NCBI GenBank assembly: GCA_006384855.1
Contig: VCJN01002248.1
Coordinates: forward strand, 62,001-126,000
DNA: 64,000 nt
DNA from: Tetraselmis striata
Taxonomy: Eukaryota; Chlorophyta; Chlorodendrophyceae; Chlorodendrales; Chlorodendraceae
Direction of reading: 5' to 3'
The position numbers were made by a program, and so were the translations under genes. Below, in pieces: positions 10,964 through 20,059 of the stretch (positions within the stretch are counted from its first letter, which is position 1; each line of letters opens with the position of its first letter). The notes under the pieces are model-generated. The model saw only the letters and a list, made by a program, of their open reading frames with translations, was not told the origin of the DNA and searched no databases.

Positions 10964-12433
10964 CATGCCGGCAAAGGGATGGATAGCGAGTGTGTCGAAG
11001 GATGGCGTGTACACATGCAAGCACTGCCACGGCATCGTGACGGGTAGTAGTGAAAGGACGGCGCGAGAGCGGCACTTCCGGAAATACCCGAACTGTAGCC
11101 ACTCGTTGAAGCGTGCGGCTAAGTTGCGCCGCAAGGCCGCCTTATCACAAGCAGCAGCAGCAAGGGCGGCAGCAGCAGCAGCAGCAACAGCAGCAACAAG
11201 CGCGGCAGCAGGAGTAGCTGCAGCCGTCGGAAACGGCCCGCCGGCGCCGGTCTCGGACGACGGCGGCTCGAAGGTGGACGATGTGATGGGCGTGGGGGAG
11301 GACCCCGTTGGCGAAGACGGTATGGACATCGACGCGCCTGCGTGGCCGCCGGCGGGCGTCGAACCCGCGATGAGGGCGTGATATGGAAAGGCGATCCCGG
11401 CGACTTCTACATGAAGGTCATCGCCAAGAAGTTCCGGGGAGTATGGCACTACGGCGTGATAACCGGCGTCGTTACCGAGTGGGTGTTGGAGGACTACGGC
11501 GGGGCGACCCAGTGGCGCGCTGTTTTCGAGGACGGTGACATTGTGGACCTTCTGCGTTCAGAGGTGAGTGGGCCCGGCCTGCGTGCTGGTGGCACCACTC
11601 AACTGCGGTTGTATGGAATCACACGCACCCGCCCGGTCGGCGTGGCAGGTTGTGGAGGCTATGGCGGCTGCCCAGGAGCACCCCCCTGTGGATGCGGACG
11701 GGGAGGCTCGCTTGGTAACCGTCCATCAAGGCGATGACTTGTCCAGTGAATCACGCACCTTGCCCGGCGTGCGTTCAACACAACCCGGCTGGCGGAGGCC
11801 AAGCAGAACACTGGCTGCCATGGCGTGTGCCATGTGCATGTGGTCCTGGGCTATGTCAGCATGATCAACCTCTTCCCCCTCGCGCCGTTCCACCTGTTTT
11901 TTTTTGGCTTGGGAAGGGACTTCTGGAGGAAATTTGTCACCGTGCAGGGCCACATTGGATTCCGAGCTATGAAGCAGGAAGACCGGCGCCAGGCTTTAGT
12001 CCCGATACCCAGCAACTTTGAACGCGGGTTGCGCCCTTCGTTTGCAGTGTCCAAGAATCGAAAGGTACCCCCCCCCCCCCCCCCCCCCGGGCGTGGGCGT
12101 GGGCGTGGGCGTGACGGCATTCCCCTCCATGACTGCAGGGTCAGGCAAGGTGACGGTGCAGTCCGGCTGGGTCATGGAGGACTGCTTGCACCACATGGAA
12201 ACGTTTTCCATTCTTAACGCCGGTCCGCTGCTCGAGGAGGCCCGGGTGAAGGCGATCATGACCGAGAAGGAGCTTCGCGTCCCTAGGCGGTGCTTGGGCA
12301 CATGTACAAGCGCATGCAAGGAGCTGCGTGGTTCGTCACGCGGTGGGGGTTGCAGAATGTGGTGACGGAGGAGGACGGCCCCGAGCGCAAGGCGCAGGTG
12401 GACGCGCTCACTAGGGAGGGGAGGACTCGATAC
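10964..12433 (+). pseudogene. Transposase gene of the inner CACTA copy, internally deleted
   Basis: Exon 1 (10,964-11,563) encodes the same BED-like zinc finger and Tudor-like segment as the outer copy, with a longer Ala tract and a one-base loss near 11,370 that ends the first frame at 11,381. The exon-1 donor GAGGTGAGTG and the intact intron give the empty-site sequence for the nested insertion. Exon 2 resumes at 11,649 but jumps at about 11,752 into the middle of exon 4 (VLGYVSMINLFPLAP), dropping the rest of exon 2, all of exon 3 and the start of exon 4. Exon-5 sequence (12,139 onward) loses about 20 bp near 12,285 and runs into the minisatellite. The result cannot encode a working transposase. 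Confidence 0.85.
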
Positions 12434-12853
12434 CCCGCGCGGCGCCAAGGCGCGGCGGCCGGGGCAGCGCGGCGCCAAGGCGCGGCGGCCGGGGCAGCGC
12501 GGCGCCAAGGCGCGGCGGCCGGGGCAGCGCGGCGCCAAGACAGCGGCGGCCGGGGCAGCGCGGCGCCAAGACAGCGGCGGCCGGGGCAGCGCGGCGCCAA
12601 GACAGCGGCGGCCGGGGCAGCGCGGCGCCAAGACAGCGGCGGCCGGGGCAGCGCGGCGCCAAGACAGCGGCGGCCGGGGCAGCGCGGCGCCAAGGCGCGG
12701 CGGCCGGGGCAGCGCGGCGCCAAGGCGCGGCGGCCGGGGCAGCGCGGCGCCAAGGCGCGGTGGCCGGGGCAGCGCGGCGCCAAGACAGCGGCGGCCGGGG
12801 CAGCGCGGCGCCAAGACAGCGGCGGCCGGGGCAGCGCGGCGCCAAGACAGCGC
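12434..12853. repeat. GC-rich minisatellite, about 13.5 units of 29-32 bp
   Basis: The unit is GCGCGGCGCCAAG followed by GCGCGGCGGCCGGGGCA or ACAGCGGCGGCCGGGGCA. The two variants occur in blocks of 3 short, 5 long, 3 short, 2 long and a partial long unit, which suggests block expansion. It replaces deleted transposase sequence in the inner element. Its long open frames on both strands follow from composition and repetition. Confidence 0.9.
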
Positions 12854-13614
12854 ATACAGCGGAATCGGCGGAAAGGGATGCATTACAAGCTGTGGACGGC
12901 AGCCGCTGAAAACTATGCGGTCATGCCGCAACAACCCCAGCACTGGCTTCTGGATACCTCTGATCTGGCTGACGGCGGCGGGCTGCGGGATGCAGGGCCG
13001 CATGACTGAGGTGGCGGTGCTGGTGAGCCCGCAGAGTCTGCATGCGGCGGAGGCGGCGCAGCCGCATAGGCACTAGACAATGCTCTGAAGCGAGCCCCAA
13101 TTGTCTGCCCAGCGCCTGCCCCAATGTAACGCACCAGCTTGGCAGCAATTGGCAGTTCTTTTGCCCCCCCCCCTCCACCCCACAGACACACTACCAATAC
13201 CAGTTTCTCATCCCGGCGGGCAGTTGATGCGTATACCCAGGCTTGTGCGTACGCGGTGCGGGGGGGGGGGGGGGGGGGAATCACTATAGCTAAGCTAGTG
13301 ATGTGAGATATGAGTGCAGCAACAGATATTGTGCAAGATATAATACGATGGCATGCAAGCGGGTCCCCGCTCTTCCACAATCATTGGCCCTGCTCCCTCT
13401 TGCCCCGCCCCCGGTGCCCTTTAGCTGCTCTCAGCATCCCGAGTGGGATGGGCGGGGCAGCGGTTGCTACCGAGTGAGGCGTAGCATCGTTTGCAGTAGC
13501 AACGCAGCCTTTCCGGTTGCATAGTGTGACGCAGCCTGGATGTAACCCAGCAGTACGCGCAAAGTGCAAGTGTTACACGTCCGTGTGCCCCACCCAATGA
13601 CATTGCGCCCGACC

Positions 13615-14331
13615 TCACTGACGGCATGTCTCGCTCTCCTTCAGCTCCTGGGCCGTCCGCCGCCTCACCCTGCGCACCCTACCAGCCGCGCGTGCCTTCT
13701 CGGAAGCCTCACACACGGCGGCGCGAGTCGCGTCGTGGAACGCGTCCCTGACATGGCGGAACTCCGCCCTCTTCGTGGCCGTGGTCGGGCAGGGGACTGC
13801 CCGCTGATGGGTCGCCATGCATGGGTACTTGGGGCCGCACAAAGCCGGGGTGCCGTCGCAGCAACACTCCCAGTCCGTCCGTTGGCCGCAGTCCACGCAT
13901 GACGGGCGTCCGGCCAGGACACGCACATGATAGTGCATGTGGCCGCCTCCCGCCACTGCTCGTAGTGCTCCGGTCAACATGGCGACGAGCAAGTCGGCAT
14001 GTCCCGCAGGTGGCTGCGGGGCGGGTGGCGCGAGCGCAGCCCCGCTCGCCTCGACAACCCCCTCAGCCCGATCAGTCGCCTCGACCACGGCCTCCTCCGC
14101 CTCCTGACCCGGCGCACCAGGCGCATCATCGTCGCCTGGCAGGGCGTCCCCCCCCGCCACGACGGCGTCGGCCACCGCCCGGTGTTGTGAGGAGGTGGCC
14201 CTAGACATAGGTGGGGCCGGCACCGCCATGTGTTGCTCCACATGCGGTGCGGTTCCTGACGCGACAGCTCCGTCGCACCAGTACCGGCGCCGGCACCCCA
14301 CGCACGCCTGCTGGGCTTACCACCAACCGGC
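13615..14331 (-). CDS. Cys-rich accessory gene of the CACTA family, inner copy
   Basis: An open frame reads leftwards from about 14,301 to a stop at 13,615. It has a HVEQHMAVPAPPMSR stretch, an acidic Ala-rich middle, then HMHYHVRVLAGRPSCVDC and a dense Cys block (CGQRTDWECCCDG, ALCGPKYPC), a basic helix (SEKARAAGRVRRVRRR) and the end KESETCRQ. The Cys/His spacing recalls small zinc-binding domains seen beside DNA-transposon proteins, but I cannot name a family. The ATG at 14,331 that matches the outer copy's start (MPVGGK) is out of frame here because of a 4-bp duplication, so the true start is uncertain. The gene is antisense to the transposase and conserved in both copies, hence probably functional for the family. 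Confidence 0.5.
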
Positions 14332-14529
14332 ATGTTTCCTTTGGGAGGCGGTTCATCCGCGTCGGAGGTGAGCGGCGGTGCCTGTGTGGGTGTGGATACT
14401 GCCCGGCCATTAGGGCTCCCGCCGCCTGTCGCTCCGCCGACCCACGCCGCGGCGTGTGCTGCGCCCCGCATAGTCGCCTCGAATATAATATACATGACGC
14501 GGGGACGGGGGGGGATTCGTGCGTTTCGT

Positions 14530-14832
14530 ATGTCGGCGGAAAGGCGTGCGAAGCTGCGGCTGGCGAAGGTGGTGGAAGTAAGCGTGGCGGCGTCGGCGGC
14601 GTATTACCGTGCGTGCATGCGTGCGCAACCCCGCGGCAGCAAGCGCCGGACTCGGCGTGTGCCAGCGGCAGAGCTGCGAAGCCATGGACACGGTACGGGA
14701 TGCCAAGTCTGGCTAAGCAACTGCCGAGGCTGGCGGCTTAACCCCCATGTCCGGCGGTTGAGGGACGGAAAGTGCGTAGAAGTTGATCGGGAAAGCGGGC
14801 ATATAAGCCTGGCTGTGCTAGGTTCCTATTAA
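14530..14832 (+). CDS. Small basic protein of the CACTA family, inner copy
   Basis: The frame has 100 codons from ATG (MSAERRAKLRLAK) to TAA at 14,830-14,832. It is rich in Arg, with a YYRACMRAQP stretch and HVRRLRDGKCVEVDRESG near the end. It runs in the transposase direction, divergent from the Cys-rich gene, with a TATA-like element between them. The frame is also open in the outer copy apart from its start codon. There is no recognisable domain, and a DNA-binding accessory role is only a guess from composition. Confidence 0.35.
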   Translation: MSAERRAKLRLAKVVEVSVAASAAYYRACMRAQPRGSKRRTRRVPAAELRSHGHGTGCQVWLSNCRGWRLNPHVRRLRDGKCVEVDRESGHISLAVLGSY

Positions 14833-15195
14833 GTAATGGCGGTTTGTGCTAAGTAATTCTTAGGGGTAGACCATGCAGCGCAGGTAGGGGGCGGTATAAA
14901 TGAGGCCGGGCACATATACTGCTCCACGAAACGACACTGTCGCACGTGTAGTTGAATAGACGCCCCCCCCCCCCCCCCCCCCGCCGGGTCGGCCCGCCGG
15001 GTCGGCCCGCCGACCCGCCACGGCATGTAATATCTGTCATGCATCGCCGGGGTATGTGTGAGTGGATGCCCCGCCGCCACATCCCCCCCCCCCCCCCCCC
15101 CCCATTTACACTTGTGCACTCATAAAGTTTGGGCTGGTTTCGGAGCAATACATGTACGTATGTATAAACATACAATGGAACGTAGGACCTGCGCG

Positions 15196-16360
15196 GAAAG
15201 AGGGGGGGCTGGCGGAATGCGTTGGGGGTGCGTAGAGTAGCGTGTTGGTGAGATTCGGGGTGCATCGGACGCCGGATGCCCATCCACCCAGCGTAAAAGA
15301 CGCGTACGTAATATTCACACTATATATATTCACACGCAAATGTGTGAAAACCGGACATTCCGTGCCGGATGGGTGGGAATACGGCGTCCGATGCAGCCAA
15401 AACCCCAGCAACACGCTATTCTGTGGACCGCCAATGCACTCCGCCAGCACCGCCTCATTCTCTGTCGATTTCGAAAACGCCTTCACATTACCCACCGCTA
15501 ATTGCAATTGCCACCGTGTAATGTTGTCACGATGTGCGCACACAACAACACTTACTACCGGTTCCGACGCGGATGGAGGCGAGGCTTGCGGAGTGCGTTG
15601 GGGGTGCGTAGAGTAGCGTGCTGCAAATAATTGGGGTGCATCGGACGCCGGATGCCCACCCACCCGGCGTAAAAGACGCGTAATATTCACACGTTATTAA
15701 CACACAAATGTGTGAAAACCGGACATTCCGTGCCGGATGGGTGGGAATACGGCGTCCGATGCAGCCAAAACCCCAGCAACACGCTATTCTGTGGACCGCC
15801 AATGCACTCCGCCAGCACCGCCTCATTCTCTGTCGATTTCGAAAACGCCTTCACATTACCCACCGCTAATTGCAATTGCCACCGTGTAATGTTGTCACGA
15901 TGTGCGCACACAACAACACTTACTACCGGTTCCGACGCGGATGGAGGCGAGGCTTGCGGAGTGCGTTTGGGGGTGCGTAGAGTAGCGTGCTGCAAATAAT
16001 TGGGGTGCATCGGACGCCGGATGCCCACCCACCCGGCGTAAAAGACGCGTAATATTCACACTGCTTTATTAACACACAAATGTGTGAAAACCGGACATTC
16101 CGTGCCGGATGGGTGGGAATACGGCGTCCGATGCAGCCAAAACCCCAGCAACACGCTATTCTGTGCACCGCCAATGCACTCCGCCAGCACCGCCTCATTC
16201 TCTGTCGATTTCGAAAACGCCTTCACATTATCCACCGCTAATAATTGCAATTGCCACCGTGTAATGTTGTCACGATGTGCGCACACAACAACACTTACTA
16301 CCGGTTCCGACGCGGATGGAGGCGAGGCTTGCGGAGTACACTTGCGGTGCACAGACTAGC
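15196..16360. repeat. Three-unit array of the 368-bp family repeat, inner copy
   Basis: The units are the inverse complement of those at 800-5,110, with anchors (GCACTCCGCCAGCACCGCC) near 15,429, 15,800 and 16,172. Small insertions such as TATATATATT and TGCTTTATTAA at the palindromic CACACATTTGTGTG site distinguish them. Poly-C tracts at 14,963-14,981 and 15,084-15,103 precede the array. Confidence 0.93.
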
Positions 16361-16439
16361 GGGAGACTAGACCCATTGTCGCTTATTTACAAGCACGGGC
16401 GGTGCTGCCAGACCTGATCGTCTACGGCCGATATAATAT

Positions 16440-16508
16440 TCACACTATATTAACATCGGTGCACACCGCCGCACACCGCCGCACACCGCCGCACACCGCC
16501 GCACAACG
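16440..16508. repeat. GCACACCGCC short tandem repeat
   Basis: CGCACACCGC is repeated about five times at 16,455-16,505, immediately past the point where similarity to the outer copy ends. Short repeats near a CACTA end are candidate transposase-binding sites; that role is inferred. Confidence 0.55.
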
Positions 16509-16644
16509 CTGCGCGCGCACATTCGTCGCACACATTATCCCGGATTCACTCGCCGTATCCATTACGCCGTGCTACTTCAACAATAAACATTGCGAAATTA
16601 CACCGACACAATGCCGCACCGACTAGCTCTTGACAATACGTGCA

Positions 16645-16653
16645 TATAAATAG
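16645..16653 (+). promoter_or_regulatory. TATA box (TATAAATAG) of the distal gene
   Basis: TATAAATAG lies about 30-35 bp upstream of a C/T-rich stretch and upstream of the open frames at 16,797-17,385 in the inner element. Confidence 0.5.
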
Positions 16654-17157
16654 TAGTGGCGCGCTGCTCCTCGCCTCCGATGTGTCGTTGACTGCTGCGG
16701 AAGGCGGTCGTCGACTGGGTGTTAGTTTCTCCACCTCGGCCGCCCCCCCCCCCCCCCCCCCCGCCCCCCCCCCCCCCCTTCACCGCTCACAGCGCCATGG
16801 CCGACCTCGCCCCCCCGGGCAAAAGTGGGCGGCGAGCCTTGTTGTCTCGCGTGTCCGCGCCGCCGGCATCGAGGAGGACGAGAAAGACATGAGGAAACCC
16901 GTGACAAGGTGGGCGCGCAACAAAACACTCCATCCTCCGCATTAGCACGCACCCACTCGTGGCTAACTTGTGCCGCGCGCAGGTTCGTCCGGGAGCGCCG
17001 TAAGGCCCACCTCAACGCCAAGGCTTCCACAGTGCCAGCGGCGCAACTCGTGGTGGCCGAGGAGGCCGCATCCTCAACCGCTTAAAGGCGAAACGATTGT
17101 GGCTTGTTGTGGGTGTCTGGGCACAGGGGGCGTCCCGACGCCAAGGTAAGGAAGCTC

Positions 17158-17385
17158 ATGGCGGCGTCGTCGACGGCACAACCTCCCGGGGTGGTGAAGA
17201 CACTGACGGATGACAAGAAGCGGAAGAGGCCAGTGAAGAAACGCCGAGGTAAGAAACTGACGGTCGCGGAGTCGGAGGCGGAGTCGGAGGCGCAGGCGGA
17301 GGCGGAGGCGGAGGCGGAGGCGGAGGCAGCGAGATCGTCGAAGCGGAGGGTCCCCCGGGCACGCAAGAACAAGAACAAGCAGTAG
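17158..17385 (+). CDS. Basic Lys/Arg protein with a Glu-Ala repeat, distal gene of the inner element
   Basis: This frame reads MAASSTAQPPGVVKTLTDDK, then KKRKRPVKKRRGKK, an Ala/Glu repeat (residues 37-55) and a basic end (RRVPRARKNKNKQ) with TAG. Two clusters look like nuclear localisation signals. Upstream exons are likely: one frame ends EEDEKDMRKPVTR at a GT donor (16,911) and can join FVRERRKAHLNAKAS after the acceptor at 16,981. How these join the last frame is unresolved. The gene lies between a TATA box and the 3' terminal repeat, on the transposase strand. It is absent from the outer copy as far as the window shows. Confidence 0.35.
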   Translation: MAASSTAQPPGVVKTLTDDKKRKRPVKKRRGKKLTVAESEAESEAQAEAEAEAEAEAARSSKRRVPRARKNKNKQ

Positions 17386-17804
17386 CCCCCGCCCCCTTTA
17401 CCCCCCCCCCCCCCCCCCAGGCGGGAGCGGCTGGCGGCGAGGGGGGGCGGGGGGGGGGCGGGGCGGGCGTGGTCCCCCCGCCCCCGCACCCCCCCCCCCC
17501 CCCCCCCCCCCCCCGGGCCACATCCCCCGATGGCAGCTGTCGCGAATATTGTAATTCAATCATTCTTCGGCAAACCGCTGCCTGCCCCCGCCCTCCCCCT
17601 CGCGAATATTTATGTAACGTGAGCACTCTTTGGCAAAACATGGCAGCCAAACCGCCCATCTGATGACCTTTGATCGGACGGCTGGCAGGCCCGATCAGCA
17701 GTACTAGTACTACAAATTCCCCAGTGTTACCAAGTACGTACGGCTGCGATTTGCGCTCCCATGTACTAATAGTCGTAGTTATCCACAGGACGACTAGGGT
17801 TCGT

Positions 17805-17852
17805 GCCCGGGTACCGGGTACCGGGTACTACATCCCCGGTACCGGCGTAATA
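17805..17852. repeat. GGTACC palindromic repeat
   Basis: GGGTACCGGGTACCGGGTAC followed by CCCCGGTACCGG makes a short self-complementary stretch in the 3' subterminal region of the inner element. Bases 17,390-18,083 otherwise hold long C runs and no gene I recognise. Confidence 0.6.
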
Positions 17853-18083
17853 AATATATCGCGTACTACCCGGTACTACACGGACAACCTTGTACCTTAT
17901 ACGTCAGTGCCATGTACGCTTCACCGGGCTGGTACGACTACCAGAATGATGACAAAAAGGATTTATCGCCCGCCGGCAATAACGCCGGATGTACTCGCAC
18001 GTAACTGGATGGACGTGCCGCCACCAGCAGCAGCCTTCACGGATAAATAATAGTCGCTAGGAGTAGTGCTTCGTCACCTGTAT

Positions 18084-18105
18084 GTCACATCTGAATCTCA
18101 CAGTG
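18084..18105 (-). repeat. Right terminal inverted repeat of the inner CACTA element
   Basis: This is the perfect inverse of 10,367-10,388, ending CTCACAGTG and followed by the target duplication CAC (18,106-18,108). Confidence 0.93.
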
Positions 18106-18112
18106 CACTCAC

Positions 18113-18679
18113 CTCTGAACCCAGAAGGTCCACAGTGTCACCGTCCTCGAAAACAGCGCGCCACTGGGTCGCCCCGCCGTAGTCCTCCAACACCCACTCG
18201 GTAACAACGCCGGTTATCACGCCGTAGTGCCATACTCCCCGGAACTTCTTGGCGATGACCTTCATGTAGAAGTCACCGGGATCGCCTTCCCGTATCACGC
18301 CCTCATCGGCGGCTTCCACGCCCGCCGGCGGCCACGCAGGCGCGTCGATGTCCATACCGTCTTCGCCAACGGGGTCCTCCCCCACGCCCATCACATCGTC
18401 CTCCAAGACCGGCGCCGGCGGGGCGTTTCCGACGGCTGCAACTACTCCTGGTGCCGCCCCTGCCGCTGCTGCTGCTGCCGCTGCTGCTGTTGCTTGTTGT
18501 AAGGCGGCCACGTGGCGCAACTTAGCCGCACGCTTCAACGAGTGCCTACACTTCGGGAATTTTCGGAAGTGCCGGTCTCGCGCCACCCTTTCACTACTGC
18601 CCGCCACGATGCCCTCGCAGTGCTTGCATGCGTACACGCCATCCTTCGACACACTCGATATCCATCCCTCTCCCGGCAT
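18113..18679 (-). CDS. CACTA transposase exon 1, outer copy: BED-like zinc finger plus Tudor-like domain
   Basis: Exon 1 has 189 codons, starting MPGEGWISSVSKDG and ending at the donor GAG/GTGAGTG. Residues 16-46 form a BED-like finger (YACKHCEG, then a basic helix, then RHFRKFPKCRH). An Ala-rich and acidic linker follows (57-135). Residues 139-189 (VIAKKFRGVWHYGVITGVV, then WRAVFEDGDTVDLL) match the 'KxFxGxxYxGxV...VxYEDGDxEDL' pattern of Tudor-like or chromatin-reader domains of plants and algae. The inner element begins 5 bp into the following intron, separating this exon from exons 2-6. Upstream bases to about 19,010 match the inner copy's leader and then diverge; no outer terminal repeat was found. 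Confidence 0.75.
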
Positions 18680-19279
18680 GCCTGCTGCCGCGCGCGCGCG
18701 CGCGGGGGGGGGGGGGGGGGGGGGGGGTTGAGAGTTGGGGTGGATGTAGCCCACCACCGGCAGGGAGCACAGATGCGAGTGCGCGGCTGTCCGCGCTTAC
18801 TTGATTCAGCGGTGAGCGGCGGTGACCGTGAGGCGACCCCGTACTTCATGCGCGTGCTGGGGCGTTACACAATCATCGGCAGTTAGGGCGGCTGCATTAA
18901 AACGCGCATCTACGAACACCACCTACCGCCTACCAGCCACCTAAGCTACCGGACCACCTACATCCGCCCACACCTCCGTCAGTCGTGCCGCACATCGCCG
19001 CACACGTCGTGGGGGCGCGCGCCCGGGACTGCACCGATACATCGTACTACTACTCGCGCTGCGACTACGCAAATAAGCGTCAATACACCGGGCTAATATT
19101 GGGTGTATATCGCCGCTTATCTTTATGTTCACGCACACCTAGCGACGGCAGCACTTGCCCACTCCCCGATATGTATATCGCGCAGCAGCGCCGCGACGGT
19201 ACGGACGCGCGACGCCGCCTGCTTCGCAAGGATATCAATCACAAGAGGCGACGAAGGGTCACCAGTTGCACCACCCACC

Positions 19280-20059
19280 ATGGCACTATCGATGACACCC
19301 CAGAAAAGGGCCAGGATGGTGGAGCGCTGTACACGCACCCAACTAGCATACGCGAGCGTGGAGGAGAACACGCTACAAAATAGACTCACCGACGAGGACA
19401 TGAGAGGGGAATACATCCATCTCCCCGGCGGCTGGACTCCCACCCAGTCCGGCAACCCGGCCCTCTACCGCTCCCTGCGCCACGCTTGGCACTGGCTCAC
19501 TTTGCTGGATGTCGGCGCGGACGCGCTCGCCCAGTACAAACTCTTCCTGCTTGATCAGCCCGATCTGGACGGGGACATCGTCGACGCTGATACGCGTCTC
19601 AAATACCTCCGCGGTTCGGATTCGGTGTGGCTGCAAGGCGCCGAGGATATGCTCGAGATCGCTGCGAAGCAGGCCGCTGTACTCCTCGAGAACGATGACG
19701 ACGGGGCTATGGAGCCTCTCCTCACTGGGGCCCACGCGGAGCAGTTCCCGCTGTTCCAACTCATGCGGCTGACCGCACGCGTGGTGCAAGAAGCCCTCAC
19801 CCACACATGGATTCAGACGGACAGATTCAGCCGGTTCTTGTCCGACATCACAAAGGAAGCCCACAAGTGGGAGACGGACAGAGCGGCAATCCCCGGGAGC
19901 ACGCATCACGTCGGGTCTTTCCTCCCCTATATCGCCCACGCATCCGCGAACGCATCGAGGACGATGTCCTCCTCATTCCCTTGCAGACCCTGCAGCATCT
20001 CGCACCATCTGGTGTCCCTTATGTACCATTGGGAGTTGTTTGCCACCTTAGACATGTAG
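19280..20059 (+). CDS. Unassigned 259-codon ORF beside the element boundary
   Basis: ATG at 19,280 sits in CCACCATGGC, a strong eukaryotic start context; the frame is open further upstream but less convincingly. The product begins MALSMTPQKRARMVERCTRT, contains YIHLPGGWTP and SLRHAWHWLTLLDVGAD, and has many Asp/Glu (DLDGDIVDADTR). I see no membrane segment or known motif. It begins about 270 bp after similarity between the two CACTA copies stops, so it may belong to the outer element, to an older insertion, or to the host. The opposite strand is open for 188 codons over the same bases, so coding is not certain. Confidence 0.4.
   Translation: MALSMTPQKRARMVERCTRTQLAYASVEENTLQNRLTDEDMRGEYIHLPGGWTPTQSGNPALYRSLRHAWHWLTLLDVGADALAQYKLFLLDQPDLDGDIVDADTRLKYLRGSDSVWLQGAEDMLEIAAKQAAVLLENDDDGAMEPLLTGAHAEQFPLFQLMRLTARVVQEALTHTWIQTDRFSRFLSDITKEAHKWETDRAAIPGSTHHVGSFLPYIAHASANASRTMSSSFPCRPCSISHHLVSLMYHWELFATLDM

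Larger units (their letters stand above)
13441..16430. repeat. Right arm of the long inverted repeat (distal half of the inner CACTA copy)
   Basis: This is the inverse counterpart of 364-6,870, with the Cys-rich gene, the basic ORF, a poly-C/poly-G block, three 368-bp units and the sequence ending CCTGATCGTCTACGG at about 16,430. Similarity stops just past the stop codon of gene B in the outer copy. Bases 12,854-13,440 between the minisatellite and the arm show no gene I recognise. Confidence 0.85.
10367..18105 (+). mobile_element. Inner CACTA (En/Spm-type) element, 7,739 bp, internally deleted
   Basis: Both ends carry a perfect 22-bp terminal inverted repeat beginning CACTGTGAGATTCAG and are flanked by a CAC duplication. 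A 3-bp duplication with CACT(A/G) termini is diagnostic of the CACTA superfamily. Read on the plus strand, it holds a promoter region, transposase exon 1, a short piece of exon 2 joined to the middle of exon 4, part of exon 5, a GC-rich minisatellite, the antisense Cys-rich gene, a small basic ORF, three 368-bp repeats and a distal basic gene. The transposase is clearly non-functional, so recent movement must have been driven in trans. High identity to the outer copy suggests a young insertion. Confidence 0.92.

Noticed and set aside
12290-13009. Long GC-rich ORFs (190-335 codons) across the minisatellite
   Set aside because: All frames are low-complexity translations of a 29-32 bp repeat, plus remnants of transposase exon 5.
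13042-13290. Pro-rich ORFs across C/G runs here and elsewhere (for example 5,070-5,456 and 38,725-39,252)
   Set aside because: They are homopolymer translations whose frame depends on run length, which also varies between element copies.
10367-18105. Terminal repeats of one giant element (364-6,870 with 13,441-16,430)
   Set aside because: The arms contain genes and end at unequal internal points. The 22-bp CACTG ends and the empty-site match show two head-to-head family copies instead.
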